In this document: piece by piece, positions 14,200 to 23,035 of the stretch
Numbering within the stretch: position 1 is the first letter of the stretch
How the letters are laid out: each line of letters starts with the position of its first letter
Virus record (IMG/VR): IMGVR_UViG_3300025914_000473
Coordinates: 1 to 33,652 of that record
Length of the DNA: 33,652 nt
From: a virus
Strand: one strand, 5' to 3'
The notes under the pieces: generated by a model
Told to the model about the DNA's origin: nothing
Seen by the model: only the letters and a program-made list of their open reading frames with translations
Database searches by the model: none
Position numbers and translations under genes: made by a program

Positions 14200-16560
14200 T
14201 TAATTATTGTTGTTATATCCGCCAAGGCTTCCTTGTTCCTGATATCCTTTTATTCTTTGTTGGGTTGAACTTATATCACTTTCCACAACATAGGTTCTTA
14301 CAGGTGTATTGGTTCTGCTATTGATGGCATCCAAAGAATTGCCGGATAGGTTTGTTACACTTGATGCAGCGCTTATGGTAGGGGCTGTATAGCCAGCGCT
14401 TCCACCGGGAACGCTTCCACTACTGCCACCATTTGCACCGGGAACGGGGACTGCTAATATCTTTTTAATATTGGCATAACCGCTAGCTAATGCACCTGCA
14501 GCCGCTATAGCTCCTAAAGCAGGGCCTACAATTGGAATTGAAGACAAACTATTAAATGAAGAAACGGCTGATTGTATTGCGGCTATTGTTGCCTGAGCTA
14601 CTGCCAATGCCTTACCCGCTGCTGTCTGCTTACCTGCTATATCTGCCAGTGTTCCTAAAGCATTACCAATATCTCCCAGCAAGGCAACCCTAGCATCTTT
14701 TTCTTTTTGCGCCAAAGCAATCTTTGCTTCAGTCACATCACTTTCAAATTTTACTGTTTCATCGCCCTTGGCTATTGCATCATCCAATAATCTTTGATTC
14801 TTGTCCAATTCAATTTGTGCCAACTGAACCTGATAGGTATTTTCATCAATTAGATTCTTCTGCCTTTGGTCATCTAAGGCCGTTTTGCTTGTAAGTGCGT
14901 CATTATTTATTGCCTCAACCTTTAAAGCATTGTATTCCTGAACCTGTTTCAATTGAGATTCAAGAAGGTCTTTTGTTATAAGCCTTCTTGCTTCGCTGGT
15001 TAAAGAATCACTTTCCAATAATTTTTGGTCATTGGCTATTTTTTCTTTTAAGGCTATCTGGTCGTATTGTCTTTGATTGATGTCGTTAGCAGCCAAATTT
15101 GCCAACAATTGTTCCTGCTGTAGTTGGAAAGCATCTTGGTTTGCCTTTAAATAATCATCACTTATTTTTTTCTGTGCAGCTTTTTCTTCCTCCGTTTTAG
15201 CCTTGAGGTAAACTTTATCAATGTTTAATAGCTGAAGGTTATAAGTTTGTTGAACGGTAGCAACGTCCTGATTATATTGAAACGTTGAGATTATTTTGTC
15301 TCGTTGATATTGCTTAAGCTGCTGAAGGTCTTTGTCCCTTCCTGCTTGCGCATCAGCCAGCGCTTTATCTCTTGAGGAACCAGCATTGTTGCCTGAAGTC
15401 AATGCTTCAGCATCAGCCAGTTTTTTTGCAAGGTCTTGGGCTAAGGCAATTCTTTTATCTCCGTCTTCCTTTCCTTTCTGTAACGCAGCCTTGGCAGCTT
15501 CACCGGCTTTTTGGCTTTCTGCGCTCGCATTGTCATCAATAAGCGCTTGTTTTTTGGCTTCAGCATCTTTAAGGGCTGTTAACTGTTCAACAGTGTTTCC
15601 GTCTGTGGCATTTTTGGTTTCAGCAATATTTCTTTTGAGCGCATCAATTCTCCTTTGTGCAAAATCTTGCTGAATCCCTGCCAGTTCCTTTTCTGATGTA
15701 GCGGCTTGCTTTGCAATTTCAGCGTCACTTGCACCGCGTTTTTGTAAGGCTTCAACCGCATTTGCAGCACGTCTTTTTGCTGCTGCTGTTTGTAATTCTT
15801 CTTGTCTCTCTAGTGCAGCCTGTTCACCTTTCAAACCGATTTCAGAAAACTTGACGGTTTCTTCATTTAGTTTTTTGGTTGCTTCAGCGGCTTCAGTAAT
15901 CTTTGTATTATATGAGCTAACTATTGCAACCAGTGAAGCAATGGCTGCTATCACCAAACCAATACCGATTGCTTTTAATGCAGCTCCAAAAGATTGTGTT
16001 GCAACTGTTGCAGTTTCTGTTGCCACCGTTTCTGCAACAATTGCCCCTGTGGTTTCTGTAGTTGAAGCCGCTGCCAATTGTTGTGCAGCAGCCTGTTCAT
16101 TGGTTACAGCAGCATTTACTTTTGCCGTTGCATTCATTGCACCCAGCAATACAGTAGCTTTCTTTAAACCATCTTGTAATGATTGGAAGCCCTCTAATAA
16201 GGCGAGAGAAGCGTTTACTTTCAATAAGGATTTTTCTAAATCTTCGTTCCCGGCTCCAAATAACGCGATTGCACCTGTTGCAGCGGCAAAGCCACCAATC
16301 AATGATTTAACAGCACCGCCAACCGCTTTAAATTGTTCTTGAGGGTCGAGGGCTTTGATTTCATCCTTTAAATCCTTGATTTCTCCCTTAGCAGCACCCA
16401 GCTTATTTAAGATTGAATAATATTCTTCAGAACCTTTAACGGTATTGCTTAGCTCTTTGTTAAGGTCTTTGAATTCTTGCTTAATAGCACCAACCGTTTG
16501 AGAACCGTTGGTTATATCATAGTCTATTTGTGTTACTATTTTATTTTGTGCATCTGCCAT
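14200..16560 (-). CDS. Tail tape measure protein
   Basis: The 786-aa product has long helical, Ala/Lys/Gln/Glu-rich segments with heptad-like spacing (for example residues 235-330 and 360-620). Hydrophobic segments lie near residues 83-103 (SLIGGFAAATGAIALFGAG), 195-218 (IGIGLVIAAIASLVAIVSSY) and in the C-terminal part (PIVGPALGAIAAAGALASGY). This is the usual layout of a tape measure protein, which sets tail length and helps DNA entry. The phage lambda tape measure is 853 aa for a tail of about 135 nm, so a tail a little above 100 nm is a reasonable inference. It starts 2 bases after the glycosyltransferase-like gene. Confidence 0.85.
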   Translation of the reverse strand: MADAQNKIVTQIDYDITNGSQTVGAIKQEFKDLNKELSNTVKGSEEYYSILNKLGAAKGEIKDLKDEIKALDPQEQFKAVGGAVKSLIGGFAAATGAIALFGAGNEDLEKSLLKVNASLALLEGFQSLQDGLKKATVLLGAMNATAKVNAAVTNEQAAAQQLAAASTTETTGAIVAETVATETATVATQSFGAALKAIGIGLVIAAIASLVAIVSSYNTKITEAAEATKKLNEETVKFSEIGLKGEQAALERQEELQTAAAKRRAANAVEALQKRGASDAEIAKQAATSEKELAGIQQDFAQRRIDALKRNIAETKNATDGNTVEQLTALKDAEAKKQALIDDNASAESQKAGEAAKAALQKGKEDGDKRIALAQDLAKKLADAEALTSGNNAGSSRDKALADAQAGRDKDLQQLKQYQRDKIISTFQYNQDVATVQQTYNLQLLNIDKVYLKAKTEEEKAAQKKISDDYLKANQDAFQLQQEQLLANLAANDINQRQYDQIALKEKIANDQKLLESDSLTSEARRLITKDLLESQLKQVQEYNALKVEAINNDALTSKTALDDQRQKNLIDENTYQVQLAQIELDKNQRLLDDAIAKGDETVKFESDVTEAKIALAQKEKDARVALLGDIGNALGTLADIAGKQTAAGKALAVAQATIAAIQSAVSSFNSLSSIPIVGPALGAIAAAGALASGYANIKKILAVPVPGANGGSSGSVPGGSAGYTAPTISAASSVTNLSGNSLDAINSRTNTPVRTYVVESDISSTQQRIKGYQEQGSLGGYNNNN

Positions 16561-16562
16561 TG

Positions 16563-17582
16563 TTAATTGAGGTTATTAAATATTGTTTTCTTAGGTCTTG
16601 CTTTGATTATCTGCTGAACATACCAGCTAGCAGCCGTATCAGTTCTGTAATCATCTTTTTTTATGTTCCAAGGCTCCTTATGTGAGAATGAATGCTTGTT
16701 AAATGATGTTATATCACCACACCAACCGGCATCATGGTATATTGAAAACCTTTTTATGTCATCAATACCGCTTGTATTCCATGCAAAATCGAATTCTTCA
16801 GGGCATTCCGTCTTTATTTTGTTCTTCCACAGCCCCCATAATAGGCCGTTCATATCGCTTATAGCCCAAGTTTGAAAGCCTGCATTTTCATTTTCAAAGA
16901 ATTTAGCGTTTATTCCACCCTTGGAATGATGAAAAAATTCGTAAAGCTTAATGCAATTGTTGAATAATTCAACAAAAAATACCCAATCAACGCCCTTTAA
17001 GAGGCTTTGCGCCCCGCCTGAATTGTCAAAATTTACTTCACAAACCTTCCTATCAATACCAATGAGCTTTGCCGCCTCGTTTAATACATCAATTTTCATG
17101 TAGTCTTCTTTACATTCTGGTTTTACGTCCCTTATTTTGCTGTCAAAGTATTCTGAACCTATGTACCATTTGCAGTCGGATTGATAAACTATATCATCAG
17201 TTAAATATTTATCGAAATCAATCTTCTTTGTAAACAAGCAATCAGGGTCAGTATAAAAAATAGCCTTATCTTCCAATTGAGGCAGTGAAACAAAGTGATT
17301 ACTTAATAAATATGGTCTGATAAGCGGAAAGTATCCAAGTGGTTCAATAACCCGTGAAAAGATGTCTTCATTATCGAGATAAAAAAATATTTCGACCTCT
17401 GGATAATCTCTTTGTATTTCCTGCCACTGATTAAGCGCTTTTTCGTTCAATTTCACAAAAACCAATACCTGTAGCTTGTCAGATAGTTTATGTTCCCTAT
17501 AATTGAAACACAATACCCTTACCTGCCATGTATACAGCAGCTTGTTTTCACAACATGTTATCATTTGAAGTTCTCTTTTCAT
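16563..17582 (-). CDS. Glycosyltransferase-like protein in the tail module
   Basis: The 339-aa product looks like a GT-A-type nucleotide-sugar transferase. It has an N-terminal beta strand series (LLYTWQVRVLCFNYREH, LQVLVFVKL, VEIFFYLD), the segment KAIFYTDPDCLF with a DxD motif (Asp112, Asp114), and FDNSGGAQSLLKGVDWVFF near residue 185. A late YHDAGWCGDITSFNKHSF is possibly part of the acceptor site. No signal peptide or membrane helix is visible, so it acts in the cytoplasm. It lies between a large tail protein and the tape measure with 4- and 2-base gaps. It might glycosylate a tail or fibre protein, host surface glycan, or DNA; no evidence distinguishes these. The fold assignment is by motif, not search. 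Confidence 0.6.
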   Translation of the reverse strand: MKRELQMITCCENKLLYTWQVRVLCFNYREHKLSDKLQVLVFVKLNEKALNQWQEIQRDYPEVEIFFYLDNEDIFSRVIEPLGYFPLIRPYLLSNHFVSLPQLEDKAIFYTDPDCLFTKKIDFDKYLTDDIVYQSDCKWYIGSEYFDSKIRDVKPECKEDYMKIDVLNEAAKLIGIDRKVCEVNFDNSGGAQSLLKGVDWVFFVELFNNCIKLYEFFHHSKGGINAKFFENENAGFQTWAISDMNGLLWGLWKNKIKTECPEEFDFAWNTSGIDDIKRFSIYHDAGWCGDITSFNKHSFSHKEPWNIKKDDYRTDTAASWYVQQIIKARPKKTIFNNLN

Positions 17583-17586
17583 TGTT

Positions 17587-20500
17587 TTAACAACTTATGC
17601 CAGTACTGCTTCCTACCTGACCTGTGGAATTATTATAATGGAACTGGTTACCACTGCTATCAGATACATTACCACCACCCGAATTATAGACTGCACCACC
17701 TGTTGGGCCTAAGTACAGGAATGCGCCTGTTACAACATCTGTATATGGCGGGTCTACGTATACCGTTTGGCCATTGCAAAGCATAAACACTGCATTCCTT
17801 GGCGCGTGCGTGGTTGTTGTACTTGTCGTCGTAGTAGTTGTACCTGTTGTCGTTGTGGTGGTTGTGGTAGTTCCTGTGGTAGTTGTCGTGGTTGTTCCTG
17901 TTGTGGTGGTTGTTGTAGTTGTCGTGGTGGTCGTTGAGGATAGCGCTTCAATTTTCACAGGTGTTACACCATCCAGTGCAACATTTGGAAAGAACCAAGT
18001 GCCGCTTGATGTTTGGGAAATACTTGTATTAAATGTGCCATTGCTGTCAGTTACACGTATATAATGTGAGCCACCACTTATTGAATAATTCACATAGACC
18101 GGCCAAGTGCCTTGCTGATATTTACCATATCTGTTAGTGCTGCTATAAGGAACAGGTGTGCCACCGAAAATTAACAGGTTAGTACCGTTGATGTTTACCT
18201 TATCAATCGTTAAGCCGCTTGACTGCTGGTTATAAATATTAATTCTTCCCGGTGAAGCTGTTGTAGTGTTGGGATAGACAGGACTGTTGATAACATTTTG
18301 AAAAGGCTTACGTATAAATTCGCATTGCGTAGTAAGTGAACGGTCGGCCTTAAAATCTATAATCTGATTAATGCGATAAATGGTGCCATCAATGAAAACG
18401 GTGTCATTCATTCCCATATTGCTAACATCAATTGCATTCAATTTCATATTTGCTCTAACCAGTTTTGCTTCACCATCTAGTATTTCATTTACCGTGTTTT
18501 TCCAATACCCTGTGTACAGATTGAAATCTGGGTATTGGTCATTGTAATTAAAAAATAATTGTTTGGGCTGATTGAATAGTAAATCATGGGTTGCCCCGCT
18601 GGGTGCGTTTAAATGACTTACATACGGATATGTAGTTAGGTAATGTATATTCTGAGGTTGGCCTACTGTAAGTGTATCCTGAATTACGTATTGATTACAT
18701 TGAATAGTCCCGGCATAATATAAAATTCGTGGATTAACTTTTAGGGGTTTCCTAGTTGCGTTGTCATCTGATGTACTATATATAGCCGGAATGACCTTAT
18801 CATTATTGGTTACATACGAGAATGTGTCAAATTTTGCATAGAATGTGCCATCAATTGCCCCTGCCGGTCTGATGATTTGAGGCGACACACTGAATTGAAA
18901 CGGAGAAGTAACCGCTGTTATCGTGTATAGTAAACCCATGTAGTTTATTTGAGCCCCTGTTCTTGCCTTATCAAAACCTCCTTTATCTGGCAAAGTACCC
19001 GAACTTTGTACTTGCTGATTAAAGCCAGATGTTTGAACAACAGTTTTTGCACTTAACATTATCTCGCAGGTTACTTCACACGCATATTCAACATTGACAT
19101 ATTGAATAGGTGGGGTAGGTGAGAAGATATTGCCATCCAAAACCTTTTTTGTATCCCTGCTAAAGCCATAATCAGAATTAAGTACTAGGTTACCATAAAT
19201 ATTACCTTTCAGCGATGAATATTGCAGGTTCCAATAATCCTTGTCTTCTTTATAGCTAAATAGGAAATTCTTTGCATCAAGGTTTGGAATTGGAACAACG
19301 TCAATATCGGAATTCATGTCAATTTTAGCCGTCCAATTTTTATAATTGCCTTGCTGATAAAATTCATCGTGGGTTAGAATATTAAAGTGGCGTGGCTGGT
19401 CTTTATCAGGAACGACAAATAAATTAAATAGCTTAACAATGCTGCTGATATAATCGGCACATCTTAGTGATTTAGGTACGAATTCCTGATAAGTAATTTG
19501 ATAATCTGAATAGGTTGCCGCTTTACTAAGTGTGACAAAGGGTAAAGAACCTAGTCTGGGTTCAATATTGAACGTTGTGCTTCCACTTACATAGGTGATT
19601 GGTGTGCTACGCGGCCCGTATATAAACATATGTGCATTGATACCAGCACTTGCTTTTAGGCTGAACTTCAAATAATAACCAGCCTGTAAAAACACACTGA
19701 CATTATTCATTACAAGATTATTCACTGCACTTATAAAGTGGGTGCCTGAAAAATTGATTTCATCAGCAGTGAATTTGCTAAAGCCGATTGGTATTCTTTC
19801 AATAAATGCATTATCACTTGTCCGATACCTGTTGTAACTTAATTCCAGTTCAATCAACCCGTTATTCCTGATTGGCCCGGGTGCTGTGGCTGCAAAGCAT
19901 TCAACCCTGAACGGTATATTAAAACTTAAAAGGTAGTTATCATCTGTTGTTATTGACAAGTGCTGTGTAACAGGATTCCAGTGTCCGTTGAGGTCGTTAA
20001 CCGCTGTGGTAAACACTGTATCTATTGTCGTTCCTCCGCTAATAGCAGGGATAATAATTGATGTAGTGGCAGATACGGCGCGGCTAACAGATGTTGTATC
20101 ACCCACCCTTACTATTGTGCCATCGCTAAAGGGTATAATAATGCGTTTGAAGAAATCTGTATTTAAAAAGCCTGAGGTATAAGTGTAATCAAAACTTGAA
20201 AATATTAAATCCCAATAGGTTTTTGCATACAGGCATGGACGCAAATTGTCTTTATAGAAATTGGTTGCATTAAGCGTCTCAAATTGGCCGTAATCGATGA
20301 GCGGATAAAATACACCTTGGCCGGGTGTACCTGTCCAGCTATTCAAAACATTTTGTACACTGAAGGTATGCGTATAAGCGCTGGTCAATTCAGGAACCAG
20401 TGAATCCAAATCTTCAAGCTTTGAATCTGCAAGGTCACTTATGAACCCGCCAAGTTCGGAAGTTACCTGTATATTATATGTTGTTTGGCCGTTACGGGTG

Positions 20501-20841
20501 GTAGCATTTTGCAACTTCGCATATCCTTGCATTACTACCTGATTATCCTGAAGGATATAGCAACGGGCTTTTCTTTTGAAATTATAATTATACCCAATGT
20601 TCGGTTTGTTTTCGTCAATGGTAGATTGCTCGCCTGTAGATTTTATTTCGTAGATAAAATTGAAAAGTTGATTATTCCTTTTTGTCCCCGGAATAGTAAT
20701 AGACTTCGTATAATTTGAAGTCGTTCTGGAAATGTCCTGTACCTGTGCGATAGTATAAGTCGTTGCAATATCAATAGAATCTGACAGGTCTACATTGTAT
20801 CCTTCAATATAAAGTTGTATGTTAAATAATGAATCAGCCAT
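17587..20841 (-). CDS. Large tail protein with a poly-threonine linker
   Basis: The 1084-aa product begins MADSLFNIQLYIEGYNVDLSDSIDIA and has many YxITxT-type beta strands, consistent with a tail tip, distal tail or baseplate protein. The domains include FNFIYEIKSTGE and KAKLQNATTRNGQTTYNIQVTSELGG near the N-terminus, and a segment resembling a tail-hub insert around residues 440-560 (FVPKSLRCADYISSIVKLFNLFVVPD). Residues about 968-1012 are almost pure Thr broken by single Gly residues. A small C-terminal domain follows (residues 1013-1084, NAVFMLCNGQTVYVDPPY ... SSTGISC), presumably exposed. Such poly-Thr linkers are recurrent in Bacteroidota phage tail proteins. Function beyond tail structure is not known. 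Confidence 0.7.
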   Translation of the reverse strand: MADSLFNIQLYIEGYNVDLSDSIDIATTYTIAQVQDISRTTSNYTKSITIPGTKRNNQLFNFIYEIKSTGEQSTIDENKPNIGYNYNFKRKARCYILQDNQVVMQGYAKLQNATTRNGQTTYNIQVTSELGGFISDLADSKLEDLDSLVPELTSAYTHTFSVQNVLNSWTGTPGQGVFYPLIDYGQFETLNATNFYKDNLRPCLYAKTYWDLIFSSFDYTYTSGFLNTDFFKRIIIPFSDGTIVRVGDTTSVSRAVSATTSIIIPAISGGTTIDTVFTTAVNDLNGHWNPVTQHLSITTDDNYLLSFNIPFRVECFAATAPGPIRNNGLIELELSYNRYRTSDNAFIERIPIGFSKFTADEINFSGTHFISAVNNLVMNNVSVFLQAGYYLKFSLKASAGINAHMFIYGPRSTPITYVSGSTTFNIEPRLGSLPFVTLSKAATYSDYQITYQEFVPKSLRCADYISSIVKLFNLFVVPDKDQPRHFNILTHDEFYQQGNYKNWTAKIDMNSDIDVVPIPNLDAKNFLFSYKEDKDYWNLQYSSLKGNIYGNLVLNSDYGFSRDTKKVLDGNIFSPTPPIQYVNVEYACEVTCEIMLSAKTVVQTSGFNQQVQSSGTLPDKGGFDKARTGAQINYMGLLYTITAVTSPFQFSVSPQIIRPAGAIDGTFYAKFDTFSYVTNNDKVIPAIYSTSDDNATRKPLKVNPRILYYAGTIQCNQYVIQDTLTVGQPQNIHYLTTYPYVSHLNAPSGATHDLLFNQPKQLFFNYNDQYPDFNLYTGYWKNTVNEILDGEAKLVRANMKLNAIDVSNMGMNDTVFIDGTIYRINQIIDFKADRSLTTQCEFIRKPFQNVINSPVYPNTTTASPGRINIYNQQSSGLTIDKVNINGTNLLIFGGTPVPYSSTNRYGKYQQGTWPVYVNYSISGGSHYIRVTDSNGTFNTSISQTSSGTWFFPNVALDGVTPVKIEALSSTTTTTTTTTTTTGTTTTTTTGTTTTTTTTTGTTTTTTSTTTTHAPRNAVFMLCNGQTVYVDPPYTDVVTGAFLYLGPTGGAVYNSGGGNVSDSSGNQFHYNNSTGQVGSSTGISC
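17811..17937 (-). repeat. ACN-codon repeat encoding the poly-threonine linker
   Basis: The minus strand is a run of ACA/ACC/ACG/ACT codons interrupted by GGA, GGC or GGT about every 7-12 codons and one AGC-type Ser codon. The codons are mixed, so the DNA repeat is imperfect, but triplet-register slippage would change linker length without breaking the frame. Confidence 0.8.
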
Positions 20842-20844
20842 CGG

Positions 20845-22152
20845 TTATCCTAATTGTCTAAAGTCGTTGTATGCTAATTTGAAATTTACTGTCAATGAAT
20901 AAATTCTTTGATTAACCCTTTTAGTTAATGTGTAATCGTTATCGGTAATCGTTGTGCCCACTACCTGCCAATACGTGCCATCTAAATCTTCGAGATAAAT
21001 GGAAGGACTTACAAACATTTCTTTCAGATATAATACTTCAGCATCAGTTAAAAAGTCTGTGGTTAGCGTTACAGTGTTTTCAATACTGGTATAGTATGTT
21101 TGGGCATTCCTGTCGTAACTATTTACAACATAATTACCATTGATATCTAGCCCCCCATAGACTTTTTTAAATTGAGATTGTGTCTTAGTGGCTTTCTCAA
21201 CACTTTTTTTATCAAACCTCCATGCCGCATAGTTACCGTATTGGGTAAGCCAGTAGACATTCCATCTTTTAAAGCGGTCGCATGACTGCCTGACCTGATA
21301 ATTTGCATAAGGTGTTAACAGGCTTCCCGGTGAAGTATTCTTTAACCTGATATTGTAGGAAGCAACTGAGCTATTCATTATTTGCGTTCCACCTGATAGG
21401 GTAGTGTATGCAGTTGCAGCAAGGTTATCTAGCTGGCTATATCCACAAGCCACATACCTTAGCCCCTTATTGCCGCTTGGGAAAGTAGTTCCCGTTGCAA
21501 TGGTTTGATACTTGCCAAGCAATTGCCCGGCTCCATCGTAGGTCGTAATAACAGCACTTAGATTATATGAATTGGATTCATTCAACCAGAAATATTGAAA
21601 GCTTCTTTGTTCAGGCCAAGTTGGGTACTTTCCGGAATCGAAGATGGGATTGAATGACCCGAGGAAATACCCGGCGGTGAAACCACTAGGGTATAACTGG
21701 TAAACCCTGTAGTAATCCAAATTGCTTTGGTCGAGAAAGTCTACACTGGCATTGATGTAGTTTACAATATTGCTTTGCATGATGTCTCTCGTTGAGGTAA
21801 ACACCCCAAGGTTTAAATATTCTTCACCGAAAGAGAGGAATACTTCAGCACTGCCATTATCCACTTCGCCAAAAAGGGTTGTTAGCTGTGTATAAAAGTA
21901 GTCTACACTAAAATCAATAGATGAATCGACAAACGATGATATGATGTTCTTTAAATTGAATACACCAACATTGATATTAGGGTCAGGAAACGTTTTTAAC
22001 GTGGTTTGTAGTTCGTTATTTACGTAAACATCACATATATATTTGTAGTCTGTAACCCCTGTTAAGCTGCTGGTAATGGCACTTACTGTAAAATATGAAT
22101 CATTCCCCGCTGCCTGAAGACTATCTGCAACAGGTTGCTGTATTATTATCAT
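20845..22152 (-). CDS. Tail-associated structural protein
   Basis: The 435-aa product starts MIIIQQPVADSLQAAGNDSY and is rich in aromatic residues and beta strands (YKYICDVYVNNELQTTLKTF, FNLKNIISSFVDSSIDF, YFWLNESNSYNLSAVITTYD). C-terminal segments such as LTTDFLTDAEVLYLKEMFVS and YWQVVGTTITDNDYTLTKR resemble parts of tail tip or baseplate proteins. It lies between the gp10-like gene and the 1084-aa tail protein with tiny gaps on each side, so it is in the tail part of the operon. No catalytic motif was seen. The specific role is not clear. Confidence 0.6.
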   Translation of the reverse strand: MIIIQQPVADSLQAAGNDSYFTVSAITSSLTGVTDYKYICDVYVNNELQTTLKTFPDPNINVGVFNLKNIISSFVDSSIDFSVDYFYTQLTTLFGEVDNGSAEVFLSFGEEYLNLGVFTSTRDIMQSNIVNYINASVDFLDQSNLDYYRVYQLYPSGFTAGYFLGSFNPIFDSGKYPTWPEQRSFQYFWLNESNSYNLSAVITTYDGAGQLLGKYQTIATGTTFPSGNKGLRYVACGYSQLDNLAATAYTTLSGGTQIMNSSVASYNIRLKNTSPGSLLTPYANYQVRQSCDRFKRWNVYWLTQYGNYAAWRFDKKSVEKATKTQSQFKKVYGGLDINGNYVVNSYDRNAQTYYTSIENTVTLTTDFLTDAEVLYLKEMFVSPSIYLEDLDGTYWQVVGTTITDNDYTLTKRVNQRIYSLTVNFKLAYNDFRQLG

Positions 22153-22704
22153 TTAAAAGTTTGTTTTAATCCGGATTTTCTTATTGGCTATCTCATTTAC
22201 AGCAGCCGCGAATTCATCACCAATCAATTTTTTAGTTGACATAACAACTGCTTTGCCTATTTCAATATTAAAGGCGTGCGTAGTTTGGTCAAGTGCTGGT
22301 TGCAATACCGGCTTTTTCTTTATTCCGTATTCTTTAATGCTCTTGGCAATGGCAAATGCACTTCTTTTCTGTTGCTTGAATAAGGATGTTGTGTTCTTAG
22401 GAGGCAGACCCCTTGGCCTGATGCCCTTCGCCTTAACCCATTTTAAAATTTCAGCTATTGGCGGGAACTTACCTTTGCTTCGCCCCAGCTCAACCCATTG
22501 GAGATAATCAGCCGCACCTATTTGTAAAGAGATAATAGTATCAAACTTTTTGATTTGAAAGGTTATGCTTCCCAATAAATTGCCGGTGGCCACCTTGCCT
22601 TGCTTCAATATCTGTTCTTTGATAGCATCAGTAACAGCAATACCATACAAGGTTAATGTCTCTTGTATGCTGTTAAGTATTTTATCTGTTGTTGTATCCG
22701 CCAT
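22153..22704 (-). CDS. HK97 gp10-like head-tail joining/tail completion protein
   Basis: I chose ATG 22704 (183 aa): it follows the stop codon of the upstream frame by one base. An upstream ATG at 22725 would overlap that gene. The product matches the HK97 gp10 type: helix with KEQILKQGKVATGNLLGSI, then FQIKKFDTIISLQIG, YLQWVELGRSKGKFPP, ILKWVKAKGIRPRG, SAFAIAKSIKEYGIKKKPVL and a final ALDQTTHAFNIEI. This family connects head and tail. It directly follows the tail chaperone genes. Confidence 0.8.
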   Translation of the reverse strand: MADTTTDKILNSIQETLTLYGIAVTDAIKEQILKQGKVATGNLLGSITFQIKKFDTIISLQIGAADYLQWVELGRSKGKFPPIAEILKWVKAKGIRPRGLPPKNTTSLFKQQKRSAFAIAKSIKEYGIKKKPVLQPALDQTTHAFNIEIGKAVVMSTKKLIGDEFAAAVNEIANKKIRIKTNF

Positions 22705-22705
22705 T

Positions 22706-23035
22706 TTATTTTTTATATTTAGCAAGCATCTTATCGTATTCCTGTTTATTGAATTCTGATTTGTCTTTTTTGAATGATATGATGTTTAGAAAATCGATTA
22801 CCGGTAATTTGAACATGTATTCCCAATTCAAAACATTTCCCTCAACTACATTATCAATCGTCGCTACCCAATTCCATTTTGACTGAAACCAGTTTCCGCT
22901 TTCTCCAGTATTTTCGCCATCATCGATTTCTCCTGTGCTGTCTTCAACATCGGAGAAATCAACTTCAATTGTTTCATCGTTTCCGATTCCAAACAGGCTT
23001 GAATATGATTGATAAAGCTGTTGGAGAGAAGGCAA
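22706..23035 (-). CDS. Tail chaperone frameshift extension (T-like part of a G/GT pair)
   Basis: The 109-codon frame has no ATG near its start (its first codon is TTG 23035) and overlaps the 3' part of the tail chaperone gene by 172 bases in another frame. It begins exactly at a run of nine T residues, so a -1 slip there joins 198 codons of the upstream frame to these 109, giving a ~307-aa fusion. The product has an acidic stretch (VDFSDVEDSTGEIDDGENTG), then WFQSKWNWVATIDNVVEGNV, LNWEYMFKLPVIDFLNIISF and a basic tail, resembling the T extension of lambda-like chaperones, which binds tail tube protein while the G part binds the tape measure. I annotate it as an extension, not an independent gene. 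Confidence 0.7.
   Translation of the reverse strand: MPSLQQLYQSYSSLFGIGNDETIEVDFSDVEDSTGEIDDGENTGESGNWFQSKWNWVATIDNVVEGNVLNWEYMFKLPVIDFLNIISFKKDKSEFNKQEYDKMLAKYKK

Noticed and set aside
15332-16342. Plus-strand Ala/Ser-rich frames over the tape measure gene
   Set aside because: They are antisense to the Ala-rich coiled-coil codons of the tape measure protein.
17774-18064. Plus-strand frame rich in VVVVVV
   Set aside because: It is the antisense of the poly-Thr codon repeat (ACN read as NGT).
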